Origin: Pseudarthrobacter naphthalenicus
GTDB taxonomy: Bacteria; Actinomycetota; Actinomycetes; Actinomycetales; Micrococcaceae
NCBI RefSeq assembly: GCF_029076445.1
Contig: NZ_JARESG010000018.1
Location: 1 to 64,000, forward strand
Direction of reading: 5' to 3'
Length of the DNA stretch: 64,000 nucleotides
The position numbers and the translations under genes were made by a program. Each line of letters opens with the position of its first letter. The first letter of the stretch is position 1. Positions 18,040 to 26,862 of this stretch are shown here, one piece after another. Below the pieces are notes generated by a model that was not told where the DNA came from, did no database searches, and saw nothing but the letters and a program-made list of their open reading frames with translations.

Positions 18040-18108
18040 GTAACGTGCCCGAAACATGCCGGTCACGCGGTCTTCACGCAACCGCCCGTTACGTAACAAG
18101 CACGCAAC
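18040..18108 (+). promoter_or_regulatory. GlnR-type nitrogen operator upstream of amt
   Basis: GTAAC-n6-GAAAC at 18040-18055 is a perfect match to the actinobacterial GlnR half-box (gTnAC-n6-GaAAC). Exactly 22 bases on, GTCAC-n6-TTCAC (18062-18077) gives the second, weaker box in the canonical a/b spacing. A third candidate, GTAAC-n6-GCAAC, lies at 18093-18108. The array ends 99 bases before the amt start. It predicts induction under nitrogen limitation by an OmpR-type GlnR; the regulator gene is not in the window. Confidence 0.75.
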
Positions 18109-18206
18109 GTGCAGCGGCACAGAACGAAACACGGCACCATCACCATTGATCAGGGGCATTGCCCGGGCAGAAGGCCCGGTGATGTGGATCGATGGGAAGG
18201 GACGCC

Positions 18207-19550
18207 GTGGCAATCACTGCGCAACACGTCTGGCTGATGATCGCGGCGGCCATGGTGCTGTTCATGACCCCGGGGCTGGGCCTCTTCTACGGCGGCATGA
18301 CCCGGGCCAAGGCGGCCCTCAACATGATCATGATGAGCTTCATCTCCGCGGGCATCGTGGGTGTTGTGTGGGTCCTGTGGGGCTATTCCATGACCACGGG
18401 CGAAGGCTTCCTGGGCATCTTCGGAAACCCGTTCGCCAACTTCGGCCTGCAGAACCTCATGGGCTCCCCCGATCTGATCAAGGCCGGTTTCAGTGCCACG
18501 TTCGCGATCATCACCGTGGCCCTGATCAGCGGAGCCATCGCGGACCGGGCCAAGTTCAGCGCCTGGGCGCTGTTCGTGCCGGTCTGGGTCACCCTGGTTT
18601 ACTGCCCGCTCGCCTACATGATCTGGGGCGGCGGGCTCATGAGCGCCGGCGGTGCCATGACCGCGGTCTTCGGCCAGGTGATCGACTTCGCCGGCGGCGC
18701 CGTCGTGGAAATCAGTTCGGGCACGGCCGCCCTCGTCCTGGCCCTGGTGGTGGGGCAGCGCCACGGTTTTGCGAAGGACCCCAGCCACCGCCCGCACAAC
18801 GTCCCCTTCATCATGCTCGGCGCAGCCATCCTCTGGTTCGGCTGGTTCGGCTTCAACGGCGGCGCCGCCACCACGGCGGAGCAGGCCGGCCTGATCTGGG
18901 TGAACACCCTGGCTGCCCCGGCCGCGGCCATGCTCAGCTGGCTGGTGGTGGAAAAGGTCCGCCACGGCCACCCCACCTCACTGGGCGCAGCCTCCGGTGT
19001 GGTCGCCGGGCTGGTGGCCATCACGCCCTCCTGTGCCAACATCAGCCCGGTGGCCGCAATCGGCCTGGGCCTGGTAGCCGGGGCGGCCTGCTGCGTGTTC
19101 GTGGACCTCAAGTACCGTTTCGGCCTGGATGATTCCCTGGACGTGGTGGGTGTCCACCTGGGCGCAGGGCTGATCGGAACCCTGGCCCTGGGCTTCATCG
19201 CCCTCCCGGTGGACGGTGAGGGCGGCGGCCTCTTCTACGGCGGCGGCTTCCAGCAGCTGGTGGCGCAGGCCGCGGCCGTGGTGGTCACCGTGCTGCTGTC
19301 CGGCGTTGTCACCCTGATCATTGGCCGGGGCATCAACCGGTTCGTCGGCTTCCGTGTCAGCCACGAGGCCGAGACGGTGGGCGTGGACCTGTCCCAGCAC
19401 GCCGAGACTGCCTACTCGCTGGGTGAGATCCTCGCGGGCCACTTCAACCCGCTGGGCCACCGGGTGCCCGCGGCGTCCGACGCAGCGGTGCGTGCCGGCG
19501 TCGAACCTTCCGCACGGCCCGTTCAGGCCCGGGAAGATACCTTCGCCTAG
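18207..19550 (+). CDS. amt: Ammonium transporter
   Basis: A 447-residue Amt/Mep/Rh channel with eleven hydrophobic helices. The signature region is DFAGGAVVEISSGTAALVLA, close to the family pattern (D-F-A-G-x-x-V-V-H-x-x-x-G-x-x-x-L), with Glu where His is most common. FGWFGFNGG and GVHLGAGLIGTLALG are further conserved blocks. The C-terminal tail is cytoplasmic, where PII proteins normally act. No glnK or glnD follows. GTG 18207 is chosen because GGGAAGGGA precedes it; ATG 18192 is too close to that site. A GlnR-like operator lies upstream. Confidence 0.92.
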   Translation: MAITAQHVWLMIAAAMVLFMTPGLGLFYGGMTRAKAALNMIMMSFISAGIVGVVWVLWGYSMTTGEGFLGIFGNPFANFGLQNLMGSPDLIKAGFSATFAIITVALISGAIADRAKFSAWALFVPVWVTLVYCPLAYMIWGGGLMSAGGAMTAVFGQVIDFAGGAVVEISSGTAALVLALVVGQRHGFAKDPSHRPHNVPFIMLGAAILWFGWFGFNGGAATTAEQAGLIWVNTLAAPAAAMLSWLVVEKVRHGHPTSLGAASGVVAGLVAITPSCANISPVAAIGLGLVAGAACCVFVDLKYRFGLDDSLDVVGVHLGAGLIGTLALGFIALPVDGEGGGLFYGGGFQQLVAQAAAVVVTVLLSGVVTLIIGRGINRFVGFRVSHEAETVGVDLSQHAETAYSLGEILAGHFNPLGHRVPAASDAAVRAGVEPSARPVQAREDTFA

Positions 19551-19553
19551 GCG

Positions 19554-20168
19554 TCAGCCTTCATCGCACAGCAGGTGGTACCAGTTCTCCGCCAGGATCT
19601 CGAGCGCATGTTCCCGGTTGGGTTCGAACTTGCGCCGCGTCCAGAGGGTCGCCACGTAATCAAGGGCGGTGAAGGCGAGGGTTCCCCGGATGTGGCGGGT
19701 TTCTTCCGGGAAGCGGCCGGCCAGCTGCATGCCCCGGACGAGGTCCGAGATGACCTCTTCGTGCCATTCCTCGAGCATGGTGCGGACTTCACGGTCCACA
19801 GCCGCCGCTTCGTCCAGCACGTCAAGGTACGGACGGAAAACCGGCCACAGAGCCGCGCGTGACTCCAGCCACGCCAGTACCCCGGACAGTTCGCCTTCCC
19901 GCACCACGTCCACCAGCTCCGGGGCGGTGGTGCCCTGTTCAGGGGCATCCGATCGGTCCAGGAAAGCGTTGACACGCGCCATGAAGTCACGCATCAGGTC
20001 ACTGCGGGAGGGGTAGTAAGCGTAGAAGGTGGCGCGCGTGGTTCCGGCGGCCGCGGCAACCTCATCGATGGTGGTGGCGGCGTAGCCCTTCTCGGTGAAC
20101 AGCTCTAGCGCCCGTTCGACGATGACGTCCCGGGTCAGCTGTTTCTGGGCTTCTCGCAGCGACGACAT
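19554..20168 (-). CDS. TetR-family repressor, probable regulator of the catabolic island
   Basis: A 204-residue regulator. The N-terminal helix-turn-helix is clear (residues about 14-50; YAATTIDEVAAAAGTTRATFYAYY), followed by a divergent ligand-binding domain. No ribosome-binding site precedes the ATG; the minus-strand TAGGAT at 20175-20180 lies six bases upstream, which indicates its own leaderless promoter. It is the last gene of the left arm (MFS, P450, ferredoxin, reductase, TetR). It most likely binds the inverted repeat at 24595-24687 and responds to the pathway substrate; this is inferred from position. Confidence 0.88.
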   Translation of the reverse strand: MSSLREAQKQLTRDVIVERALELFTEKGYAATTIDEVAAAAGTTRATFYAYYPSRSDLMRDFMARVNAFLDRSDAPEQGTTAPELVDVVREGELSGVLAWLESRAALWPVFRPYLDVLDEAAAVDREVRTMLEEWHEEVISDLVRGMQLAGRFPEETRHIRGTLAFTALDYVATLWTRRKFEPNREHALEILAENWYHLLCDEG

Positions 20169-20206
20169 GCGTCCATCCTATCGGTGGGGTGCGGCAGCCG
20201 GACACA

Positions 20207-21394
20207 TCAGACCCCCGCCGGCACGGTCCGCCGCAGCGTTTCCGGGCCCGTGTTGGCCAGCCGGCGCAGCTTCGGGATGGGGATCCGATAGTTGATCGCC
20301 GCGGCTGTGCCGGAGCCGTCCCCGTTGTCCCAGCGCAGCAGCATGGAGTCCGCACCGTCGCCGGGTTCACAGAAATCGGGACTCCCGGCCACCGGGGTGA
20401 AGCCCACCGCCTTCAGCGACAGGCCGAAGCCCTCCGTCCAGAAGTACGGCTGGAAGCTGAATTCGGGTGCGGCGTCGCCTTGGAGCAGGCCGACGGCGGC
20501 GGCCTTGGCCTGGTCGATGGCGCTGGTCCACAGCGGGATGCGCTGAACACCCCGGGTGGTGGGAAAGAACGCCACGTCCCCGGCGGCCACAATATCCGGC
20601 CGAAGCCGCCCGCGTGAATCCACCCGCACTGAGCCCCCGGCCAGGAGACCGGAGCCGGCAAGCCACCCGGTATTCGGCTCGTCGCCGATGGCGGTGACCA
20701 CGAGGTCAGCCGTCAGCGTGGTGCCATCGGCAAGGACAACCCGCGGGCCGCCGTCGGAATCCGCGATGCGGGCCGCGCCTCCTTCCATCACCCGCAGTCC
20801 CCGTTGGATGGCGGCGGAGGTGAAGATCCCGGCGAGGTGCCCGCCCAACTGAGGTGACAGCGGCATCGCGTTCGAGACGAGGGTGACCTCGCAGCCCGCG
20901 TGGAGGCACCCGGAGGCGACCTCCATGCCCAGCGGGCCGCCGCCGATGATGATGACGGACGGCTGCGAGGCGACGCGTTCCTTCAGCAGGACCGCATCTT
21001 CGATGGTGCGCAGCGTGAGCTCCCGGGCATGCGGCCCGGACCCGGCGCGGGCGGAGCCCAGGCGCTTCGCCCGGGATCCGGAGGCGATGACCAGGCCGTC
21101 ATACGGCAGCTCACCGCCCCCTTCCAGGCGCACCAGCCGGGCGTCGGCGTCCAGGCCGATGGCGCTGACGCCGAGCATCTCGGTGGCTTCGTGGGTGGGC
21201 TGGGGCAGTTCGTGGGCCTGCAGGTCCTCGTCCCCGTGAAGCAGGGCTTTCGACAGGGCAGGCCGGCTGTAGGGCTGGTGCCGCTCCGCGCCCACAACGG
21301 TCAGCTCACCGTCGAAGCCGGCGGTGCGCAGCGCGTCGCACGCCGTGAGTCCGGCGATCCCGTTGCCCACCACCACGATCCGGCGCATGCTCAT
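20207..21394 (-). CDS. NAD(P)H-dependent ferredoxin reductase for the P450
   Basis: A 395-residue FAD protein of the putidaredoxin-reductase / Rhodocoxin-reductase type. The first dinucleotide fold is IVVVGNGIAGLTACDALR, then RPALSKALL, a second fold SVIIIGGGPLGMEVASG for NAD(P)H, and the FAD motif GDVAFFPT. It takes electrons from NAD(P)H and passes them to the small ferredoxin, whose gene overlaps its start by four bases. Together with the P450 this is a three-component class I system. Confidence 0.92.
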   Translation of the reverse strand: MSMRRIVVVGNGIAGLTACDALRTAGFDGELTVVGAERHQPYSRPALSKALLHGDEDLQAHELPQPTHEATEMLGVSAIGLDADARLVRLEGGGELPYDGLVIASGSRAKRLGSARAGSGPHARELTLRTIEDAVLLKERVASQPSVIIIGGGPLGMEVASGCLHAGCEVTLVSNAMPLSPQLGGHLAGIFTSAAIQRGLRVMEGGAARIADSDGGPRVVLADGTTLTADLVVTAIGDEPNTGWLAGSGLLAGGSVRVDSRGRLRPDIVAAGDVAFFPTTRGVQRIPLWTSAIDQAKAAAVGLLQGDAAPEFSFQPYFWTEGFGLSLKAVGFTPVAGSPDFCEPGDGADSMLLRWDNGDGSGTAAAINYRIPIPKLRRLANTGPETLRRTVPAGV

Positions 21395-21585
21395 GCCGCG
21401 GCCAAACGCAGTGCGGCCACCGGGCAGATCCTGACGGCGGCCTTCGCGGCCTCCAGCTCCACTCCGTCAACCTCCGGCACATCGATGACCAGTTCGCCGT
21501 CGTCATCCAGGTGCATGAGCTTGGGCGCGGCTTCCTCGCAGAGGCCGTGGCCCTCGCAGCGCGGCCGGTCCAGTTCGATCCTCAT
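21391..21585 (-). CDS. Small ferredoxin, P450 electron carrier
   Basis: A 64-residue ferredoxin. The cysteine pattern is CEGHGLC at residues 10-16 and CP near residue 54. The middle cysteine of a four-cysteine motif is replaced (His13), which fits a [3Fe-4S] or non-canonical cluster as in many actinobacterial P450 ferredoxins. It overlaps the P450 stop (ATGA) on one side and the reductase start on the other, so the three proteins are translationally coupled. It carries single electrons from the reductase to the P450. Confidence 0.92.
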   Translation of the reverse strand: MRIELDRPRCEGHGLCEEAAPKLMHLDDDGELVIDVPEVDGVELEAAKAAVRICPVAALRLAAA

Positions 21586-22754
21586 GCTGCCACTACCTTT
21601 ACTACCTCGAGCTTCTCGATGCTCCGGGTGATGTTGCTCGGCTCCCGAACCGCTTCCCCGATGGTCAATGACTGAACCCGTCGTGCCAGGGCTTCAATGA
21701 TGGCGTGCGCTTCAAGCCTGGCCAGGCCCTGGCCGGCGCAGCCGTGCGGCCCGTAGCCGAAACTCAGGTGGTCCACCGGGTTGCGCGCGATGTCGAAGGT
21801 GTCCGGATTTTCGTAGTGCCGCGGGTCCCGGTTCCCGGCGCCGAAGAGGATGCCCACCTGCGCGCCAGCGGGGATGGTCACGCCGTCAATCTCGACGTCG
21901 CGGGTTGCCTTGCGGCCCCAGATATGGACCGGTGCCCAGTAACGGAGCACCTCGGCGAAGGCCGCGGGGACGAGCTCCGGGTTCCCCCGGACCAGCTCAA
22001 ACTGCTCCGGGTGGCGGCCAAACAGCGCAATGATGTTGCCGATGGCGGCGATGGTGGTGTCCACGCCGGCGCCGAGGTACTGATGGATGATGTGGCCTGC
22101 GGTGCCGGCGGGAATCTCACCCCTGCCCTCGGCGTCGAAGATCCCGCGGCCGATGGAGCCGGGGGCGAGGTCTTCGGCAGTAACCGACGAGCACCAGCCA
22201 TAGAGCTCGCCGGCGATGGGGAAGCTCTCCTGGGTGCGCTGGTTCAGCGGGCCGATGACCTGCATGGCGGCCTGGCCCCAACGAAGCATGTTGTCCTTGA
22301 CATGTCCCTGGAAACCGATGAGGTCGGCAACGATTTCGATCGGGAACGCCCGGGCCAGGGCGTCGATGGCCTCGAAGCTCCCGCTGCCGGCGAGCCCCGC
22401 GACGAGCCTGTCCGCCTTGTCGTCGATGACCACCTTCAGGCCGCGGAGTGCCCGCGGGGTGAGGTTCTGCGAGAGCGTGGCACGGAGCTGTGTGTGCACG
22501 GGCGGATCGGAGGCCAGCGAGGTGCCCTGCAGCGCCTCGTTCACCATGGGGTTGAAGCCGATGCTGGTGGACGAGAAGGCTTCCGGATCGGCGAGGGCGT
22601 CGCGGATGACGTCATAGCGGGTCAGGACGTAGAGGTCATTCTTGGGCAGGTGGACCACCGCAGCCTGCTCGCGGAGCTCGGCGTAGGTGGGGTAGGGATC
22701 GACGAGGATATCGTCAGCCCAAATGTCGATGTCTGATTCGATCGGTGCAGTCAT
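21582..22754 (-). CDS. Cytochrome P450 monooxygenase
   Basis: A 390-residue soluble P450. The heme-binding loop FGYGPHGCAGQGLARLE places the thiolate at Cys339. The I-helix oxygen-activation motif is GAGVDTT, and the ExxR motif reads EVLR. Its ferredoxin and reductase follow directly. The general look recalls P450s that hydroxylate or demethylate small aromatic or terpenoid acids, but the substrate is not readable. The ATG at 22754 follows AAGGAGAACACC, which rules out the longer frame. It is 56 bases downstream of the MFS gene, in the same operon. Confidence 0.93.
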   Translation of the reverse strand: MTAPIESDIDIWADDILVDPYPTYAELREQAAVVHLPKNDLYVLTRYDVIRDALADPEAFSSTSIGFNPMVNEALQGTSLASDPPVHTQLRATLSQNLTPRALRGLKVVIDDKADRLVAGLAGSGSFEAIDALARAFPIEIVADLIGFQGHVKDNMLRWGQAAMQVIGPLNQRTQESFPIAGELYGWCSSVTAEDLAPGSIGRGIFDAEGRGEIPAGTAGHIIHQYLGAGVDTTIAAIGNIIALFGRHPEQFELVRGNPELVPAAFAEVLRYWAPVHIWGRKATRDVEIDGVTIPAGAQVGILFGAGNRDPRHYENPDTFDIARNPVDHLSFGYGPHGCAGQGLARLEAHAIIEALARRVQSLTIGEAVREPSNITRSIEKLEVVKVVAA

Positions 22755-22810
22755 GGTGTTCTCCTTGCGGATCATGGTGGCAGGTGGGTGGTGGTCGATG
22801 CCGGCTTCCG

Positions 22811-24538
22811 TCAGTCGACGACGGCGGCCTCGGCGTGTGCTGCGGTGGTTACGGCGATGTCATCGGCTGACGGCGCCGAGGACCGTGCGGAAATGAAGAG
22901 GGTAAGGACGGCAGAGAGTGCGGCAGCGATGCCGGCTGCGAAGTACACAGCTTGGAAGCCTTGGCCGAGGGAGGTCCCCGCCACGCCCTGGATCCGGGGC
23001 TGGGCCGAGGCGAGTGCCTGGACCATGCCGTCGACCGCCTGAGCCGGCGCGCCGCCGGCCGTTGCCTGGCCGGCGAACTGCGCGATGACGCCGTCCCAGC
23101 CGGAGAGGAAACCCAGGGGCGGCACGTTTGACAGCCCGCTGACGGCTTCCGCCGGCAAGCCTGCACCGCTGAGGATCCCGGCAAGGGGTCCGGCAAAGGC
23201 GGTGGCTCCAATGCCGAAGGCGATCGCTGAGCCGACTACGGGGCCGAGGGCGAAGCCGAGGTCGCGCAGCAGGTTGGTTGTTGCCGAGGCCATGCCGATT
23301 TGCCGGGGCGGGACCGTGTTGATGGCTACGGCGGTGACGGACCCGACCGTCAGGGCGAACCCGATGCCAAGCACCAGAAGCGGCGGAATGAACGCGGTCC
23401 ACGGGGTGCCGCCGAAGGCCTCGGGGGTGCCGAGGGCGAATGTCGAGAGCCAGAAACCGGCGACGGCCATGAGGGCGAATCCAGCGGTGAGGACCCAGCG
23501 CGGGGCCACATGGTGGATGAGCCATCCCACCACCGGGATAAAGGCGAAGGCGGGACCCTGGATGAAGACGAAGAGCACGCCGATCTTCCAGGTTTCGGCC
23601 AGGGCGAGTCCGCTGACGGCGACGCTGGTGCTGAAGCAAATGGCGAGGAACGCGAACATGCCCGTGACCGCCACAATGCCGGTGATCGAGTAGGCGCTGT
23701 TCTTGAACAGGGACAGGTGGATGAGCGGCTCCGCCGTGCGTGATTCGATGACGACGAAGGCGGCCAGGAGAACCACACCGGCGAGGTAGCTTGCGATCAC
23801 CTGGGCGCTGCCGAAGCCGGCATCCACCGCTGTCACCGTGGCGTAAAGAACGGCGATGAGGCCAAGTGCGAGCGTGAACTGGCCGGGCAGGTCCAGCTTG
23901 CGCCCTTCTGCGGCTGCAGAGTCCTTCGCCCGGAGGGCGACGAGGAGCACCAGCACGGCAATGCCGGCGGCAACCAGGTAGGCCGCCCGCCAGCCGCTGA
24001 ACTCATTGGGCGCACCCGGAGCAGCGCCCGGCACGGTGAAGACCTGCGCCGTGAAGCCGGCGAGCACTGGTGAAATCACCGCGCCGAGGGACAGAAACCC
24101 TGCCCAGGTGGCGATGACCTTTGCCCTGGCCCGGTGGTCCGGGGTGATCGCCGCGATCATGGACAGCGAGATGGGGAAGAGGATGCCCGCCCCGATGCCG
24201 CCGACAGCTTGGGCAACGATCATCATTTCGGTGGTCGGCGCCAGTGCGGCCAGCACAGAGCCGATAACGCTGACCACGGCGCCGACGTAGAGCAGCTTCT
24301 TGCGTCCGAACATGTCGCCCAGGAGTCCCCAGCTGAGCTCAAACACCACAATGCCCATCAGGAACATGCCCGCAATCCAGGTCAGGCCCGCCCCTGAGGT
24401 GTGAAATTCCACTGCGAAGGTACCGCTCAGGGCGCCCGGCAGGGCGTTGGTGATCTGCGCGAGGGTGACGGCACTGTAGGCCGCTATGAAGGTGGCCCGG
24501 ACCGAGCCGCGGCTCGTCCCTGGAATGCTCTGGTTCAT
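22811..24538 (-). CDS. MFS transporter, 14-helix DHA2-type
   Basis: A 575-residue membrane protein with about fourteen hydrophobic segments. Loop motif GLLGDMFGRKKLLYVG is the MFS signature between helices 2 and 3. Family members are mostly drug or solute/proton antiporters, but a catabolic setting also allows uptake. The ATG at 24538 follows AAGGGAG. It is the first gene of the left arm and is transcribed from the shared intergenic region, so its job is likely import of the P450 substrate or export of a product. A long hydrophilic and Ala/Gly-rich stretch lies near residues 435-500. Confidence 0.88.
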   Translation of the reverse strand: MNQSIPGTSRGSVRATFIAAYSAVTLAQITNALPGALSGTFAVEFHTSGAGLTWIAGMFLMGIVVFELSWGLLGDMFGRKKLLYVGAVVSVIGSVLAALAPTTEMMIVAQAVGGIGAGILFPISLSMIAAITPDHRARAKVIATWAGFLSLGAVISPVLAGFTAQVFTVPGAAPGAPNEFSGWRAAYLVAAGIAVLVLLVALRAKDSAAAEGRKLDLPGQFTLALGLIAVLYATVTAVDAGFGSAQVIASYLAGVVLLAAFVVIESRTAEPLIHLSLFKNSAYSITGIVAVTGMFAFLAICFSTSVAVSGLALAETWKIGVLFVFIQGPAFAFIPVVGWLIHHVAPRWVLTAGFALMAVAGFWLSTFALGTPEAFGGTPWTAFIPPLLVLGIGFALTVGSVTAVAINTVPPRQIGMASATTNLLRDLGFALGPVVGSAIAFGIGATAFAGPLAGILSGAGLPAEAVSGLSNVPPLGFLSGWDGVIAQFAGQATAGGAPAQAVDGMVQALASAQPRIQGVAGTSLGQGFQAVYFAAGIAAALSAVLTLFISARSSAPSADDIAVTTAAHAEAAVVD

Positions 24539-24594
24539 CAACGAAACTCCCTTGTTTCCGGATAGGTGTGGCGCTCCCCACAGTCTGATCGCAA

Positions 24595-24687
24595 TCTTTA
24601 CACAATGTCAAGAGTGTCTACTTCATGATTAAGTCATGACCTCTTCGATTAAGACGTCATGTTCAATTCCTTGACACTGTGTAAAGA
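24595..24687. promoter_or_regulatory. 18-bp inverted repeat in the divergent promoter of the catabolic island
   Basis: The sequence at 24595-24612 recurs inverted at 24670-24687 with 17 of 18 bases identical. Each copy is itself nearly palindromic (TTkACAC-n-GTGTmAA) and contains TTGACA, a perfect -35 hexamer, pointing outward toward each arm. Binding of a dimeric TetR would thus cover both -35 boxes. Between them lie TCATGA-TTAAG-TCATGA (24623-24639) and a second GATTAAG. The -10 boxes are not clear. Confidence 0.8.
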
Positions 24688-24784
24688 ATTGTGTGATGCT
24701 GGCTACATTGCAACGGAGTCGCGGCACGGACCGAACTCCGCGGCGCCCCTGCATTCAGCCCCACATCTTCAAGGGAGAAGCCAA

Positions 24785-25795
24785 GTGAGTCACACCGCAC
24801 CCGCCGCTAACGGCCAGGCATCCAATCGGCCAGCCGGGCCCACTGTCAATACGGTTCTGGGTCCCGTCCCCGCTTCTGAGCTGGGCGTCGTCGCGGTCCA
24901 TGAGGCCCTGTTGTCAGTTCTCCCGGGCGCCCAGTACGCCCCGGATATCTCCATGGACCGGGCGGAGATCTTCGACGCCTTGGCCGCCAAGCTGAAGGAG
25001 TTCCGCGCCCACGGCGGCAGGACGATCGTGGACAGCACCGGCATGTTCCACGGCCGGGACCTCAAGCTCTACGAGGCACTGTCCCGCTCCACCGGTGTCC
25101 ACATCGTCGCCTCGACGGGCCTCGGCCCGGAGGAGGAACTCGGCGGCTACTTCCTGACCCCGCAGACCAACCCGCCCACCCCGTGGCCGGCGGAGAAGTT
25201 CGCAGATCTCTTTGGCAAGGAGGTCACCGAGGGAATGGTGGTTCCCCGGGTGGAGCGCCGGGCCGCTGCCGGCATCGTGGCCACCATCGCCGACCGCGCC
25301 GGCATGACCCCGACCGAGGAAAGCCTGTTCCGCGGCTCGGCCCGCGCCGCTAAGGACACCGGTGTGCCGGTCTCCATCCGTTTCGGCGCGGACGTCCTGC
25401 ACGACCTGGACATCGTCCTGGACGAACAGATTGCGGCCGACCGGATACTCGTGGGGGATCTCGACCGCCGGGACGCCAAGGGCTCCGCCGGCGAGGTGGC
25501 GGCCCGCGGAGCGTTCGTGGGCATCGACCATGTGGGACTCAACGACCATGCGGACTACGTCACGGACCAGGAGCGCGCCGACCTGGTGCTCGAGCTGGTC
25601 AAGGCCGGGCATGCGGACAGGATCATCCTGTCCGGCAACTCGATCGGCGTGGCCAAGGGCCTGCCGGACTACAACCTGCCCTACAGCCACGTGCTGACGA
25701 CGTTTGTACCGTTCCTCAAGTCCCGCGGCCTGAGTGAAGACGATGCCCGGCGCATCCTCGAGGACAACCCCCGCAACCTGCTGACCGTGCGCTAA
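24785..25795 (+). CDS. Phosphotriesterase-like protein with a dismantled metal site
   Basis: A 336-residue protein of the phosphotriesterase/amidohydrolase fold, paralogous to the next gene (compare VDSTG with VDATG, GVHIVASTG in both, and the closing LEDNP). Five of six metal-ligand positions differ from the family. HEH is HEA (Ala41), the carboxylated Lys is Ala166, and the His positions are Arg199 and Asp225. The Asp is Asn285. Only His39 remains. It is therefore probably not a binuclear hydrolase; it could be a partner, a binding protein or a new activity. GTG 24785 follows AGGGAG; the longer frame from 24659 would start inside the promoter. Confidence 0.88.
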   Translation: MSHTAPAANGQASNRPAGPTVNTVLGPVPASELGVVAVHEALLSVLPGAQYAPDISMDRAEIFDALAAKLKEFRAHGGRTIVDSTGMFHGRDLKLYEALSRSTGVHIVASTGLGPEEELGGYFLTPQTNPPTPWPAEKFADLFGKEVTEGMVVPRVERRAAAGIVATIADRAGMTPTEESLFRGSARAAKDTGVPVSIRFGADVLHDLDIVLDEQIAADRILVGDLDRRDAKGSAGEVAARGAFVGIDHVGLNDHADYVTDQERADLVLELVKAGHADRIILSGNSIGVAKGLPDYNLPYSHVLTTFVPFLKSRGLSEDDARRILEDNPRNLLTVR

Positions 25796-25847
25796 GCACC
25801 GGCCCGCCCAAGCCCCCAACAAGCTTTCAAACCCCTGAGGTGAACGA

Positions 25848-26801
25848 ATGACCAAGGTCAACACCGTGCTGGGAACCATCCCGGCCGAAGAACTGGAAAT
25901 CGTGGCGGTCCACGAACACATCGGCTACGGCATGCCCGGGTCCGAGCTGGACACCAAGTGGTGGAAGACACCGGAACAGGCCTACGAGGAAACCGTGCCG
26001 AAGCTGCGGAAGTTCCGCGAATACGGCGGCGGCACCTTCGTGGATGCCACCGGGATCTGCAACGGCCGCGACGTGGACTACTACAGGTCCCTGTCCCGGA
26101 AAACGGGCGTGCACATCGTGGCCAGCACCGGCTTCGTCGGCGGCGACACCGCCCTCCCGCATTTCTCCCGCGCCACCGTGGACTACCTCACGAAGGTCTT
26201 CATTCACGAGATCACCGTGGGCATCGGCGACACCGGCGCCAAGGCCGGCGTCATCAAGGTGGGCGTCAGCCGGGGCGGACGGATGACCGACCTCGACAAG
26301 CGCATCTACCGCGCCGCGGCCCGCGCCGCCGTCGTCACCGGAGCCCCGATCCTCACCCACCTGGCCATCGACCCCGAACCGGCGGTGACCATCTTCAACG
26401 AGGAGGGGCTACCCCTCGACCGTGTCCTCTTCGGCCACGCCGACGACGGCCTGAACGCTCCCATCACCCCGCACGACTGGATCTACGAGCAGGGCGGCCG
26501 GATCGGGTTCGACACCTTCGGCTACGACCTCGAACTTCCGGATCCCCCGTTTTGGGGCCGTAAACGCGCCGAACGCATGGAGCACTTCGTCAACCTCGTC
26601 AACAAGGGGTACGCGGACAAGCTCCTGGTCTCAGCCGACGCCAACTGCAGCCCGCTGGGCTGGCCGGGCGTCAAGGGACACACCATCAATTACATCTTCG
26701 AGGACATGATCCCGGACATGCGCGCGGCCGGCATCGACGACGCCACGCTCAAACTCCTGCTCGAGGACAACCCGGCCGATTTCCTGTCACTCCACGCCTG
26801 A
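25848..26801 (+). CDS. Phosphotriesterase-family metal-dependent hydrolase / lactonase
   Basis: A 317-residue TIM-barrel hydrolase. All six metal ligands are in place: His22 and His24 (VHEH), Lys137 (VIKVG), His171 (ILTHL), His197 (FGHAD) and Asp264 (SADAN). Relatives open lactones or hydrolyse phosphotriesters; in a catabolic operon, lactone or ester hydrolysis is most likely. It follows its degenerate paralogue by 52 bases with GAGGTGAACGA before the ATG. The FAD monooxygenase comes next, which could make a lactone by ring oxygenation, though that link is inference. Confidence 0.92.
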   Translation: MTKVNTVLGTIPAEELEIVAVHEHIGYGMPGSELDTKWWKTPEQAYEETVPKLRKFREYGGGTFVDATGICNGRDVDYYRSLSRKTGVHIVASTGFVGGDTALPHFSRATVDYLTKVFIHEITVGIGDTGAKAGVIKVGVSRGGRMTDLDKRIYRAAARAAVVTGAPILTHLAIDPEPAVTIFNEEGLPLDRVLFGHADDGLNAPITPHDWIYEQGGRIGFDTFGYDLELPDPPFWGRKRAERMEHFVNLVNKGYADKLLVSADANCSPLGWPGVKGHTINYIFEDMIPDMRAAGIDDATLKLLLEDNPADFLSLHA

Positions 26802-26862
26802 CCCCGGACAAAACCACCAAAACCTCCCCAGGCGCAGCCTGGCTCAAGAAAGAGACTCCCCC

